Positions 42,414-51,554 of a DNA stretch of 64,000 nucleotides are shown in pieces. The stretch comes from Dehalococcoidia bacterium (GTDB lineage Bacteria > Chloroflexota > Dehalococcoidia > CAUJGQ01), in assembly GCA_035310145.1 (NCBI GenBank), contig DATGEL010000022.1, positions 46,073 to 110,072 of the forward strand, given 5' to 3'. The translations under genes and the position numbers were made by a program. How positions within the stretch are numbered: the stretch's first letter is position 1; each line of letters opens with the position of its first letter. The notes beneath the pieces were generated by a model that worked only from the letters and a program-made list of their open reading frames with translations, was not told where the DNA came from and did no database searches.

Positions 42414-43070
42414 ATGATCGCCATCATCGGCGGCACGGGCGATGAGGGGCTCGGCCTGGCCATGCGCTTCGCCGCGGCGGGCGAAGCGGTCGTGATCGGC
42501 TCGCGTTCGCACGAGCGCGCGGCGGCGGCGGCGGAGAAGGTGCGCCAGGCCGTGCCCGACGCCCGGGTTGAGGGCGCAGAGAATCCCGAAGCCGTGCGCC
42601 GCGCCGAGACCGTGATCATCGCCGTGCCATACTCCGGCCAGCGCGACACGGTGACGGCGCTCAAGGACCTGATCGGCACGAAGCTCACGATCAACATCGT
42701 CGTGCCGATGGAGTTCGGCCAGGGCGGCGCCCGTGCCGTGGCGGTGGAGGAAGGCTCCGCCGCCGAGCAGACGAAGGCGATTCTCGGCCCCGACAGCCGG
42801 CTGGTGAGCGCCTTTCACAACCTCAGCAGCCATGAATTAATGGCCGTCGGCAAGCCGCTCGACTGCGATGTGCTCGTTTGCGGCGGCGACACGGAGAGCC
42901 GCAAGCAGGTGCTCGACCTCGCCGCCAGGCTGCCCGGCTGCCGCGGCATCGATGCCGGCCCCCTGCGCAATTCGCGCTACATTGAGGACATCACCGTGCT
43001 CCTGGTCGGCATCAACCGGCGCTACAAGACGCAGTCGGGCGTGCGCATCGTCGGCCTGTCTCAGGACTGA
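42414..43070 (+). CDS. npdG: F420-dependent NADP oxidoreductase (NpdG-type)
   Basis: 218 aa. Rossmann start MIAIIGGTGDEGLGLAMRFAAAGEAVVIGSRSHERA, then AVPYSGQRDTVTAL, NIVVPMEFGQGG, FHNLSSHELM and DCDVLVCGG. Catalyses hydride exchange between coenzyme F420H2 and NADP+. The next gene is cofE, so an F420 pair. Start at 42414 with GAGGA 6-7 nt upstream. A TACACT box lies at 42343. Confidence 0.88.
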   Translation: MIAIIGGTGDEGLGLAMRFAAAGEAVVIGSRSHERAAAAAEKVRQAVPDARVEGAENPEAVRRAETVIIAVPYSGQRDTVTALKDLIGTKLTINIVVPMEFGQGGARAVAVEEGSAAEQTKAILGPDSRLVSAFHNLSSHELMAVGKPLDCDVLVCGGDTESRKQVLDLAARLPGCRGIDAGPLRNSRYIEDITVLLVGINRRYKTQSGVRIVGLSQD

Positions 43071-43109
43071 TTGGACCGGCCGTCCGCGCTCTCCGAGAGG
43101 AAGCCAGCA

Positions 43110-43907
43110 ATGACCCAGTCGCACCAGGCAGCGGACCGCGCCTTCGTGGACGCACAGACGGAGCTGCGCATCCTGCCGCTGCGCGGTATCCCCGAACTGA
43201 CGCCGGGCGACGACCTGCCCGGCGAGATCGCGCGCGCCGCGGAAGCGAGTGGCGTCGGCCTTCAGACCGGCGACGTGCTGGTGATCGCGCAGAAGGCCGT
43301 CTCCAAGGTCGAGGGCTGCCTCGTCGATCTGAACACGATTGAGCCGTCGGCCTTCGCCCGCACCTGGGCCGCGGCCTTCGGCAAGGACCCGCGCCAGACC
43401 GAGGTGGTGCTGCGCGAATCGGCGCGCATCGTCAAGATGGCGAACGGTGTGCTGATCTCGGAGACGCGCCACGGCTTCGTCTGCGCCAACGCCGGCGTCG
43501 ACGCCTCCAACGTCGGCGGCCACGACGTGCTCTGCCTGCTGCCGCCCGATCCTGACGCCTCTGCCGAGGGGATTCGCCAGGCACTGCGCGAGCGGCTCGG
43601 CGTCGAGGTCGCGGTGATCATCTCCGACACCTTCGGCCGGCCCTGGCGCGAATCGCTGACCAACGTCGCGATCGGCGTGGCCGGCATGGCGCCGATCCGC
43701 GACTACGTCGGCCTGACCGACGCGCACGGCTACGAGCTGCGCGTGACGACGCTCGCCGACGCCGACGAGCTGGCCGGCGCGGCCGAGCTGGTGATGGGCA
43801 AGATCGCCGCCGTGCCCGCCGCGATTGTGCGCGGCTTCGTCTACACCCCGGCCGAGGGCTCGGCCCGCCAGCTTGTGCGGGTGCCGGAGCGCGATCTGTT
43901 CCGCTGA
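43110..43907 (+). CDS. cofE: coenzyme F420-0:L-glutamate ligase
   Basis: 265 aa. GTP-dependent addition of glutamate residues to F420-0. Recognised by RGIPELTPGDDLPGEI, GDVLVIAQKAVSKVEG, VVLRESARIVKM, VLISETRHGFVCANAGVDASNV and VIISDTFGRPWRESLTNVAIGVAGM, all in the CofE family. GAGGAAG lies upstream of the ATG. It follows npdG by 39 nt. Lacks the C-terminal FbiB nitroreductase-like domain found in mycobacteria. Confidence 0.93.
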   Translation: MTQSHQAADRAFVDAQTELRILPLRGIPELTPGDDLPGEIARAAEASGVGLQTGDVLVIAQKAVSKVEGCLVDLNTIEPSAFARTWAAAFGKDPRQTEVVLRESARIVKMANGVLISETRHGFVCANAGVDASNVGGHDVLCLLPPDPDASAEGIRQALRERLGVEVAVIISDTFGRPWRESLTNVAIGVAGMAPIRDYVGLTDAHGYELRVTTLADADELAGAAELVMGKIAAVPAAIVRGFVYTPAEGSARQLVRVPERDLFR

Positions 43908-43938
43908 GCGGCGACAGAAAAGGGAAGGCGACAACACG

Positions 43939-44046
43939 ATGTTCGGGGGACAGGTGGTGCCCTGCGCGGCCTGCGCCAGGCCCGTACCGATGGCGATCGC
44001 CAGGGTCGTCAAGGGCCGGCTCTATCACCGCGCCTGCGCGCCGTAA
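43939..44046 (+). CDS. very small zinc-knuckle-like protein (35 aa)
   Basis: 35 aa: MFGGQVVPCAACARPVPMAI then RVVKGRLYHRACAP. Cys9, Cys12, His30 and Cys33 form one LIM-like zinc knuckle. It has GGGAAGG about 10 nt upstream and lies 31 nt after cofE, so it may be in the same operon. Short, and no family known, so confidence is moderate. Confidence 0.55.
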   Translation: MFGGQVVPCAACARPVPMAIARVVKGRLYHRACAP

Positions 44047-44093
44047 TCGCGCGTCTACGAACAACGCGATTGCGATCTGATAGACTGACGCGC

Positions 44094-44672
44094 ATGACAC
44101 ACAGCGCCAACACCTCGGCTCAGTACCAGGAGATCGCCGACCACATCGCCGCCGCCGCCGCCGCGCGATCGCGGGTGCTTGCGCTCACGTCGTCGCTCGA
44201 CGACGGCGACGGCGCCTGGCCGCCGGCAGCGGGCCAATGGTCGGCGCGGGAGATCGTCGAGCACCTTGTGCTGGCGGAGCAATCCGGCGTGCAGTTCATC
44301 TGGCTCGCCGCCGCGGGGGTGCGCGGCGGGGCGCCGCTGTGGAGCGGCGATCCCGTGCACCGCGGCCAATCGATCGAGGCGGTGATCGCCGGCACCTGGC
44401 GCTTCAAGGAGGAAGCGCCGGCGAACGCGACGCCGAAGGCGGCCGCGCCGCTGGCCTACTGGCGGGCGGTCTTCGCGGCGCTGCAGCCGGTCCTGGATGC
44501 GCTCGGGCTACAGCTCGACGGGCTCGACCTGGAGACAGTGATCTACCCGCATTTCATCTCGGGCCCGCTCGACGCCTGGCAGCGGCTGGAGTTCATCCGC
44601 TGGCACATCGAGCATCACCAGCAGCAGCTCGAGGCGGCGCTCGCGGCGCTCGCGAAGCGCGGCAGCAGATAG
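44094..44672 (+). CDS. DinB-family protein
   Basis: 192 aa. GQWSAREIVEHLVLAEQSGVQFIWLA, KEEAPANATPK and FIRWHIEHHQQQLEAAL fit the DinB_2 fold with putative metal-binding His. No Shine-Dalgarno; TAGACT at 44081-44086 ends 7 nt before the ATG, suggesting leaderless translation. Function unknown, as is common for DinB paralogues. Confidence 0.8.
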   Translation: MTHSANTSAQYQEIADHIAAAAAARSRVLALTSSLDDGDGAWPPAAGQWSAREIVEHLVLAEQSGVQFIWLAAAGVRGGAPLWSGDPVHRGQSIEAVIAGTWRFKEEAPANATPKAAAPLAYWRAVFAALQPVLDALGLQLDGLDLETVIYPHFISGPLDAWQRLEFIRWHIEHHQQQLEAALAALAKRGSR

Positions 44673-44730
44673 CCCGAGGCCGACCTCGACAGGCGATGCC
44701 GTGGCGATCGTCGCGCCTTCGCCGCAAGCG

Positions 44731-46065
44731 CTACGGCCAGAACAGCCGCGCCGCCGCCTGGCGCAGCTCCGAGCGGTGGTCCGGGTGCGCGATCGCGATC
44801 AGCGCTTCCGCCCGCTCGCGCACCGAGCGGTTGAGCAGGCGGGCGATACCGTACTCGGTGACGACGATGTCGGCGAGGTCGCGCGGCACGGTCACGATCT
44901 GCCCGGCGTCGAACTGCGGCGCGATGCGCGAGACCGTGCCGCCTCGGGCGGTAGACGGCAGCACCACGACGTAGCGCCCGCCGCGCGACATGAAGGCGCC
45001 GATGGCAAACGCGAGCTGCCCGCCGGTACCGCTGAAGATGCGCGGTCCGATCGTCGAGGCGGCGATCTGACCGGTCAGGTCGACGGCCAGCGCATTGTTG
45101 ATCGCCACGTAGTTGTCGTTGGCGGCGATGCTGCGCGGGTCGTGCAGGTAGTCGACGGCGCGGAACTCGAAGGCGGGGTTGCCGTCGATGAAGGCCACGT
45201 CCTCGGGGCTGTTGCCCGCGGCGGTGGTGACGAACTTGTGCGGGTGCGTCGTCATGCAACGGCCGGTGATCACGCCCTCTCGCGCCAGATCCACGGTGCC
45301 GGGCACGGTCAGCTCGCCGAAGTAGCCGAGGTCGTGCTTGCCGTTCAGGCCGCCGAGCCGCACCAGGTTGCCCGTCGTGCTGCCGACGCCGATCTGGATC
45401 GTATCGCGGTCGTGCACGATCGAGCCGGCGTAGCCGGCGATCGCCGCGTCCCACGGGTCCGGATCGGGATAGGCGCGCGGCTGCGGCGCGGTGTGGTCCT
45501 CCACGAACCAATCGATCGCGGAGACGGGCAGCCAGGAATCGCCGAAGGTGCGAGGCAGATGCTGGTTCACGGTCGCGATCACCCGGCGAGCACGGGGCAC
45601 GACGCTGCCGGCGTCCCACACCGCGTTGCCCAGGCAGACGTAGCCCTGCTCGTTCGGCGGCGAGACGGTGATGATCGCCGTATCGATCGGCCGCGCCTCT
45701 TCGCGGTTCTCATCGATCGCCCTGTGCGCCCCGTAGATCATGAAGGGCGTGTAATCGGCAGTGCGGCGTGCGAGCGCCTCGTGCGAGACGGGGTTGGCGT
45801 GGATCACGCTGATCTCGATCGCGCCGGCCAGCTCGGGCGCAAACCAGCCGAGATCGCCGACGGGCATGCAGGTAATGCGCACCTCGCTCAGCCCGGCACG
45901 GCGAGCGAGCAGCGCCGCGACCACGCTCCGGGTTTGCATGCCGACAGGTATGTAGAGGTGCTCGCCGGAGCGAATCTGCGCCGCCGCCTGCTCGGCCGAA
46001 ACCAGCCGTTCGGCGTACCACGCCTGCCAATCCGGCCGCAACGCGGGCCGCGCGACGAGACTCAT
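44731..46065 (-). CDS. acetyl-CoA hydrolase/transferase family protein
   Basis: 444 aa. LVSAEQAAAQIRSGEHLYIPVGMQTRSVVAALLARR, TVSPPNEQGYVCLGN, TVNQHLPRTFGDSWLPVSAIDWFVEDH, IQIGVGSTTGNLV, HDLGYFGELTVPGTVDLAREG and QLAFAIGAFMSRGGRYVVVLPS match CoA transferases such as 4-hydroxybutyrate or succinyl CoA transferase. Exact substrate uncertain. GGGGAG precedes the ATG. Confidence 0.88.
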   Translation of the reverse strand: MSLVARPALRPDWQAWYAERLVSAEQAAAQIRSGEHLYIPVGMQTRSVVAALLARRAGLSEVRITCMPVGDLGWFAPELAGAIEISVIHANPVSHEALARRTADYTPFMIYGAHRAIDENREEARPIDTAIITVSPPNEQGYVCLGNAVWDAGSVVPRARRVIATVNQHLPRTFGDSWLPVSAIDWFVEDHTAPQPRAYPDPDPWDAAIAGYAGSIVHDRDTIQIGVGSTTGNLVRLGGLNGKHDLGYFGELTVPGTVDLAREGVITGRCMTTHPHKFVTTAAGNSPEDVAFIDGNPAFEFRAVDYLHDPRSIAANDNYVAINNALAVDLTGQIAASTIGPRIFSGTGGQLAFAIGAFMSRGGRYVVVLPSTARGGTVSRIAPQFDAGQIVTVPRDLADIVVTEYGIARLLNRSVRERAEALIAIAHPDHRSELRQAAARLFWP

Positions 46066-46143
46066 GCTGCGCTCCCCCTCAGGCCGCGGCGGCCCGCTCA
46101 GCGGCGATTCGCCAAACGTCCTGCCCGCCGGCAGCAGCGCCGG

Positions 46144-46892
46144 TCAATCCTCCAGATACTTGCGAGGATGGCGGCCGTCGGCGCCGCCGAGCAGGTTGCC
46201 GTGGATGCTGTAGCCGAGCAACTCCTGCAAGCGTGGCGGGAGATCTCGGGCCGTGGCCCTGGGCACGGCCAGGAAGTGGTTCTCCTGCGGCCGCAGCCAA
46301 CCGGCGCAGTACTCGAGGATCACGCCGAGCCGCGGCCGGTCCGTGCGGTTGGCTCCGCCGCCGTGGAAGACGCTGCCGAGGAAGAACATCACCGAGCCGG
46401 CGTGCGCGCGTCCGGGCGGCGATCCGCCCACTTGTGGCTTCCGGGCACGACGTGCGTGGCGCCGTTCTCGACGGTGAAGTCGTCCAGCGCCCACATCGTA
46501 TTGACGATCAGCTCTTGATGCGGGCGTGGTAAGGGATAGACGCCGTCGTCGGGATGCAGGTTCTGCGCGGTCTCGCCGGGGCCGATCTCGATGCCCTGCG
46601 GCGCGCTCAGCTGGTAGCTTCCCAGCACACGGTCCAACACGCCGAGCACCAGCGGATGCGTGGCCGGGCCGTCGAAGGCGCGGGTCCTGGCGAAGAGGCC
46701 GTAGATGCGCCGCGTCTTGAAGCCTTCGAAGTCGTTGCGGCCGTGCGGCGTCAGGTCGAGGATTCGCGTCAGCTCGGCGCGCTTCTCCCGCGCCTCGGCC
46801 GCGCTCAGGATCCCCTCGACGATAGCGTAGCCGTCGCGATCGAGCGTGGCGAGCACATCTTCGACGGCAACGGCCGCGGTGAGCGCGGTCAT
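46144..46892 (-). pseudogene. phytanoyl-CoA dioxygenase-family gene with a frameshift
   Basis: The 5' part (from the ATG at 46892, GGGAGG 7 nt upstream) reads MTALTAAVAVEDVLATLDRD, then QNLHPDDGVYPLP (His/Asp iron ligands) and VENGATHVVPGSHKW, and then enters wrong-frame sequence ending at 46389. The 3' part, in another frame, continues AHAGSVMFFLGSVFHGGGANRT to a stop at 46144. Inserting one G into the CCC/GGG run at 46427-46429 gives GSHKWGGSPPGRAHAGSV and restores the family reading, so one deleted base explains it. It may be a sequencing error or a recent inactivation. Confidence 0.75.
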
Positions 46893-46914
46893 AGCGATCC
46901 TCCCGGCGATACCC

Positions 46915-47247
46915 TCAGGCCGGCTCCTCGACGCTGACGACGATCGCGGCGCAGGCCAGCAGCGTATCGCCGAGCGGGGCGCGCAGACCGCCTTCAATCG
47001 CATGCACTGTGACCTCGCCGTGCGGCAGTTCGCTCTTGACGCGCTCCAGGTCCACGCTCACGGCGTTGGGCACGCCGATCGTGACGTCCACCAGCATGCG
47101 GCCGCCGCGCTCGCGCACGTCGCGGAAGAAGGCGAGGCTGGAGTGACGGATGGCGTCGGAGACGGCGCGGCAGGCCGCCTTGGTGCTGTCGTCGCCGTGC
47201 ACATCGACGCCCATACCCATCTCCAGCACGTACGGCTTCGCCGCCAT
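46915..47247 (-). CDS. Lin0512 family protein
   Basis: 110 aa. MGVDVHGDDSTKAACRAVSDAIRHSSLAFFRDVRERGG, VDVTIGVPNAVSVDLERVKSELPHGEVTVHAIEGGL match this short family of unknown function. Lies 22 nt upstream of the phytanoyl-CoA dioxygenase-like gene and probably shares its transcript. Confidence 0.85.
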   Translation of the reverse strand: MAAKPYVLEMGMGVDVHGDDSTKAACRAVSDAIRHSSLAFFRDVRERGGRMLVDVTIGVPNAVSVDLERVKSELPHGEVTVHAIEGGLRAPLGDTLLACAAIVVSVEEPA

Positions 47248-47356
47248 CGATCACCTCCGCACTTGTGCCGCCAGCGTACCGCGCCGCCCGCCATCCCGCG
47301 AGATCGCTGATGCCCCCGGGAACCCGAAGCCTGCAAAACTGGCAACTTCCGCAGCT

Positions 47357-47412
47357 ACCCCCTCTCCATTCCCCTCCCCATGGCATGGAGAGGGGGCCAG
47401 GGGGTGAGGCCA
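47357..47412. repeat. REP-like hairpin, copy C
   Basis: CCCCCTCTCCAT (47358-47369) and ATGGAGAGGGGG (47385-47396), a 12-bp stem with a 15-nt loop, followed by CCAGGGGGTGAGGCC. Located between the Lin0512 gene and the serine hydrolase gene. Confidence 0.75.
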
Positions 47413-47462
47413 CGCGCTACAATGCCGGCGCTGACGTTTACGCGAGCGAGAGGAGCAAGCCG

Positions 47463-48632
47463 ATGGTCGCGGAGAACCTGGTCGCCACCAAGCCGGAGGA
47501 TGTCGGGGTCGACAGCGAGAAGCTGGAGGCGTTGTTTGCGCGGGCGAAGCGCGATGTGGACGAGGGCGGGCTGCCCAGCGCCCAGGTCGCGGTGGCGCGG
47601 CACGGCAGGCTCGCCGGCATGCGCACCTTCGGCCGGGCCGTGCAGGGCGGGGCGATGCGTCCGGCCACGGATCAAACGCTGTATACGATCTTCTCTTGCA
47701 CGAAGGCGATCGTGGCCGCGGCGGTGTGGACGCTGTTCGAGGACGGTCTTCTGCGCCTGGACGAGCGCGTGGTGGACATCATCCCGGAGTTCAACACCAA
47801 CGGCAAGGATGTGATCACCGTCGAGCAGGTGCTGCTGCACACGGCCGGCTTCCCCATGGCGCCGCTGGGACCGGGCCAGTGGGAGACGCGCGAGGGCCGG
47901 CTCGCGGCGTTCTCGCGCTGGCGGCTGAACTGGGAGCCGGGCAGCCGCTTCCAGTACCATGCGACCTCGGCGCACTGGGTGCTGGTGGAGATCATTGAGC
48001 GGCGCACCGGCGTGGAATACCACCGCTTCCTTCGCGAGCGCATCCTCGACCCGATGGGGCTGGACGAGCTGTACGTCGGCCTGCCGCGCGATCAGAACGA
48101 GCGAGTGGCCGACGTGCTCCACGTGGTGGAACCCACGCCGCCGCCGGGTGGCTGGGGCGAAGTCACGCCGAACATCATCCTGCGGTTCAACAGCCCGGAG
48201 CAGCGCGAGGTCGGCGTACCGGGCGGCGGCGGTATCGCCACGGCCGGTCAGCTCGCCCTCTTCTACCAACCGCTGATCAACCGTGGCGAGACGGCGGCCG
48301 GCAAGCGAATCATGAAGCCTGAAACGATCGCGTTCGCGACGGCGGTGCGCACGCTGGGACGCTACACCGACCCGATGACCAACCTGCCGGTGAGCCGCGG
48401 CCTCTCGATTATTGTGGCGAACAACGACGGCCACGCGCACGAGCGGGGCTTCGGCCACAACGCCTCGCCGAAGGCGTTCGGCCACGCCGGCGCCGGCGGC
48501 CAGGTCGCCTGGGGCGACCCTGAGACGGGCATCTCGGTCGGCTACTGCACCAACGGCTTTGTCAATCCTGAAGACCTGGGCCGGCGCACGCTGGCGATCA
48601 GCAGCCTCGCCGGCGCCTGCGTGAAGGGCTGA
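47463..48632 (+). CDS. serine hydrolase, beta-lactamase/class C-type
   Basis: 389 aa. Active-site SxxK: TIFSCTKAIVA (Ser78, Lys81), a Tyr motif around FQYHATSAHW and HAGAGGQVAWGDPETGIS near the C-terminus in place of the KTG triad. No signal peptide. Class C-like serine hydrolase/esterase of unknown substrate. GAGGAG lies 8 nt upstream. A TACAAT box is at 47418-47423. Confidence 0.88.
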   Translation: MVAENLVATKPEDVGVDSEKLEALFARAKRDVDEGGLPSAQVAVARHGRLAGMRTFGRAVQGGAMRPATDQTLYTIFSCTKAIVAAAVWTLFEDGLLRLDERVVDIIPEFNTNGKDVITVEQVLLHTAGFPMAPLGPGQWETREGRLAAFSRWRLNWEPGSRFQYHATSAHWVLVEIIERRTGVEYHRFLRERILDPMGLDELYVGLPRDQNERVADVLHVVEPTPPPGGWGEVTPNIILRFNSPEQREVGVPGGGGIATAGQLALFYQPLINRGETAAGKRIMKPETIAFATAVRTLGRYTDPMTNLPVSRGLSIIVANNDGHAHERGFGHNASPKAFGHAGAGGQVAWGDPETGISVGYCTNGFVNPEDLGRRTLAISSLAGACVKG

Positions 48633-48850
48633 GGGGCGCGCGTGGCCCCTATCCTCTTCATGAAAGGTCTCCCACCGATGCGCTGTGCTATGGCCCCAAT
48701 ACCAGTGAAAGGGCGATCGCGGGGGAAGCTCCGGAGTGCGAGCTGGTTACTCAGACAGCGTTGACCGCGGCTGCGGGCGCGAAGGGCAGAGGGCGTGCGC
48801 CCCGCCCGGTGGCCTGTGCATCGCGCCTTCAGCCCCGATCCCCGCCGTAG

Positions 48851-48900
48851 ATCTCCCTTTCCCCTAGTATTGGGGGAAGGGGCCGGGGGATGGGGGCCGC
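48851..48900. repeat. REP-like hairpin, copy D, overlapping the 3' end of the helicase gene
   Basis: CCCTTTCCCC (48855-48864) pairs with GGGGGAAGGG (48872-48881) with a G-T wobble; followed by GCCGGGGGATGGGGGCCG, as in copies A and B. On the minus strand it encodes the last residues of the helicase. Confidence 0.75.
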
Positions 48901-50525
48901 GGCCGCGCGACATCCACTTTCACCCGCTGGCCGCGGATCGTCGCCTGGCGCAGCGCGTCGATGATGCGCTGCGCCAGGCGATCGTCGACTTCGACGAAGG
49001 TGAACTGATCGTAGATATCGATGCTGCCGACGGCGTCGCCGGGCACGCGCGCCTCGTTGGCGATCGCGCCTACCAGGTCGCCCGGCCGCAAGCCTTGGTT
49101 GCGGCCAATCTCGATGAACAGCCGGGTGCGGCCGTGCTCAGTCGGGCCGGCCTCGGCCTCGGCCGCGGCGACGGGACGCGAGCCGTCACGCTCGGCCGCC
49201 AGCTTCATCGCCGCTGCCGCGATCTCGGCCATATCGAAGTCCTCGGAGAGGTCTTCGACCGCGGCCAGATACTCCTCCAGCCCGCCGTGTTCCAGCGTCG
49301 TACGCACGCCGTCGCGCAACAGCTCGATGCGCCGCGCCGCCACGTCCGCGAGCGTCGGCATGCGCATCGGCTTGATCTTGCGTGCGACGGCGCGCTCGAT
49401 CAGGCGCAGCAACCGCTGTTCGCGCGGCGTGACCAGCGTGACCGCGGTGCCCGTGCGCCCGGCGCGGCCCGTACGGCCGATCCGGTGCACGTAGGCTCCC
49501 GGATCCTCTGGGATGTCGAAGTTGAAGACGTGCGAGACATTCTCGATGTCGAGCCCCCGCGCGGCCACGTCCGTCGCCACCAGCACATCCGCCTGTCCGG
49601 AGCGAAAACGGGCCATCACCCGGTCGCGCTGTGTTTGGCTCAGGTCGCCGTGGATCGCCTCCGCCGCGTAGCCGCGCGAGACGAGCGCCTCACCCAGATC
49701 GTCCACCTCGCGCCGCGTCCGGCAGAAGACGATCGCCGCCGTCGGCGACTCGACGTCGAGGATACGGCTGAGCGCATCGAGCTTGGTGCGCGGGCTGACT
49801 TCGACGTAGCGCTGCTCGATCTGCGGGACCGTAACCTTCTCCGCGGCGATCGTCACGTTCTCGGGGTCGCGCATGTACTGCCGGGCCAGGCGGCGCACCG
49901 CCGGCGCGATCGTGGCGGAGAAGAGCGCCGTCTGGCGTGACTCCGGCGTCTGCCGCAGGATCTCCTCGATGTCCTCGATGAAGCCCATGTCCAGCATCTC
50001 GTCCGCCTCATCGAGCACGACGAAGCGCACGCCGTCGAGGCGCAGAGAGCCTCGGCGCAGATGGTCGAGCAGCCGGCCCGGCGTGCCGACCACGATCTGC
50101 ACGCCGGAGCGCAGGGCGCGCAACTGGCGGTCGATCGGCTGGCCGCCGTAGACGGGCGCCACGCGCACCTCGCGCTTGCGGCCGAACCGGTGCGTCGCCT
50201 CGGCCACCTGCACGGCCAACTCGCGCGTCGGCGCCAGCACGAGCACCTGCACCTCGCTGCGGTTCTCGGAGATGCCCTGCACAGCCGGCAGCGCAAAGGC
50301 GGCGGTTTTGCCCGAGCCGGTCTGCGCCTGCGCGATCAGGTCGCGCCCGGCGAGCAGCACGGGGATGGCGCGGCGCTGCACCGGGGTCGGCTCTTCGTAG
50401 CCCAGCGCGTCCACCGTCTCGACCAGGTCGTCCGCAAGGCCCAGATCCCGGAACTCGGCTGCTGGCAAGGCTCGCTCCTGCTGGCGTACGGTGTTTGCCC
50501 ACAGCGTAACAGGTGCGGGCGCCAT
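48864..50525 (-). CDS. DEAD-box RNA helicase (DeaD/CsdA-type)
   Basis: 553 aa. Q motif GLADDLVETVDALGYEEPTPVQ, AQTGSGKTAAF, PTRELAVQV, DEADEMLDMGFI, SAT, TRREVDDLGEAL and HRIGRTGRAGRTGTAVT cover the helicase core. A C-terminal DbpA-like RNA-binding region follows (LFIEIGRNQGLRPGDLVGAIANEARVPGDAVG), ending RPRPPSPGPFPQY, a tail encoded by REP copy D. Aids ribosome assembly or mRNA decay. Start ATG at 50525 with AAGGGCAGGG upstream. Confidence 0.92.
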   Translation of the reverse strand: MAPAPVTLWANTVRQQERALPAAEFRDLGLADDLVETVDALGYEEPTPVQRRAIPVLLAGRDLIAQAQTGSGKTAAFALPAVQGISENRSEVQVLVLAPTRELAVQVAEATHRFGRKREVRVAPVYGGQPIDRQLRALRSGVQIVVGTPGRLLDHLRRGSLRLDGVRFVVLDEADEMLDMGFIEDIEEILRQTPESRQTALFSATIAPAVRRLARQYMRDPENVTIAAEKVTVPQIEQRYVEVSPRTKLDALSRILDVESPTAAIVFCRTRREVDDLGEALVSRGYAAEAIHGDLSQTQRDRVMARFRSGQADVLVATDVAARGLDIENVSHVFNFDIPEDPGAYVHRIGRTGRAGRTGTAVTLVTPREQRLLRLIERAVARKIKPMRMPTLADVAARRIELLRDGVRTTLEHGGLEEYLAAVEDLSEDFDMAEIAAAAMKLAAERDGSRPVAAAEAEAGPTEHGRTRLFIEIGRNQGLRPGDLVGAIANEARVPGDAVGSIDIYDQFTFVEVDDRLAQRIIDALRQATIRGQRVKVDVARPRPPSPGPFPQY

Positions 50526-50676
50526 CCCTGCCCTTGCAGTCGAGCGACAATGCGGATGCCGCCGTAAGCGCGCCGAAAAAGAGGCGCATCGCGCCGCGTC
50601 GCACAAGTGCGCGCGAGTGCCACGATGGTCGCCGACGCCGCGAAACGCCGGCGGCCACCGTGGCTCGTAGCCGGCG

Positions 50677-51315
50677 CTATGACGTGGTTGAGGACCGCCG
50701 CGCGAAGGCGATGCCCGCGCCGCTGAGCAGGACGGCGCCGAGCACGACGGCGACGATCAGCCCGGCGTTGCGGCCGGTGTCACCGGCCTGCCCGCCGCTG
50801 CCGGTGGCCGGCATCGCCCGGGGCGCCGCGGCAGCGCCGGCGGCCGGCGCTGCGGGCGCCGCCGCCCCTGCGATCGGCTTCGCCGCGTGCCAGACGCCGC
50901 CCACGCCGTCACCCTTCGTGTCACCGGGCTGCGCGTCGGGCGCATAGAAGTAAAGCGGGTGGCCGTTGTAGCTGACCTGGTGCGATCCGTCCTGGCGGGT
51001 GATCACGGTGAACGCGCCACCGACGCCCGCGGGCGCCGTGGGGTTGCCGCTCGCCAGCACCAGCGGCGGCCAGGTCGTCGAGCAGGCGCCGTTGCAGTTG
51101 CTCTCGCTGGAAGTGTCCCTGTCGAAGACGTAGAGGGTCTTGCCGTCGGTGCCGGTCAGGACCGTGCCGAGGCCGGTGGTGCGGGTTTGCACCGTTGGCG
51201 CCGCCTGCGCAGCCACGTGCTGCTGGGAGAGCGCCCAGGAACCGCCGAGGACGCTCAGCGTCGCAACCGCCAGAATGCCGAGTCGAAACCGGGACAGGTG
51301 AAGACCTCGCAGCAT
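50677..51315 (-). CDS. secreted protein with Yx[FWY]xxD-type repeat domain and sortase-like tail
   Basis: 212 aa. Signal peptide RLGILAVATLSVLGGSWALS, then the COG4315-like region TLYVFDRDTSSESNCNGACSTTWPPL and VSYNGHPLYFYAPDAQPGDTKGDGVGGVWHA. Ala-rich linker, then MPATGSGG, a hydrophobic stretch (GLIVAVVLGAVLLSGAGIAF) and ARRSS, which is a sorting-signal-like arrangement. Probably surface exposed. GGAGCGG precedes the ATG. Confidence 0.85.
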   Translation of the reverse strand: MLRGLHLSRFRLGILAVATLSVLGGSWALSQQHVAAQAAPTVQTRTTGLGTVLTGTDGKTLYVFDRDTSSESNCNGACSTTWPPLVLASGNPTAPAGVGGAFTVITRQDGSHQVSYNGHPLYFYAPDAQPGDTKGDGVGGVWHAAKPIAGAAAPAAPAAGAAAAPRAMPATGSGGQAGDTGRNAGLIVAVVLGAVLLSGAGIAFARRSSTTS

Positions 51316-51554
51316 GGTTTCCGCTCCTTCAACGGCTCACGTCGTCGTGCCGTCGTCGCAACTACGATGCAACGCGCACGCGGGATGCATCGACCACGAG
51401 ATTTCCTACTGGGCCGGGCCGTGGAAACGGTCAACGATGCGGCCGGGGCCTGCGGGCGCTCGCCGGAATGGTCGCCCGCCGCCACGCAGGGCACAAGTTG
51501 CGGAGCGGCGTGGAGCGGTCGGCCGATCGAGCCTGCTCTCATGAACGGGACGGC

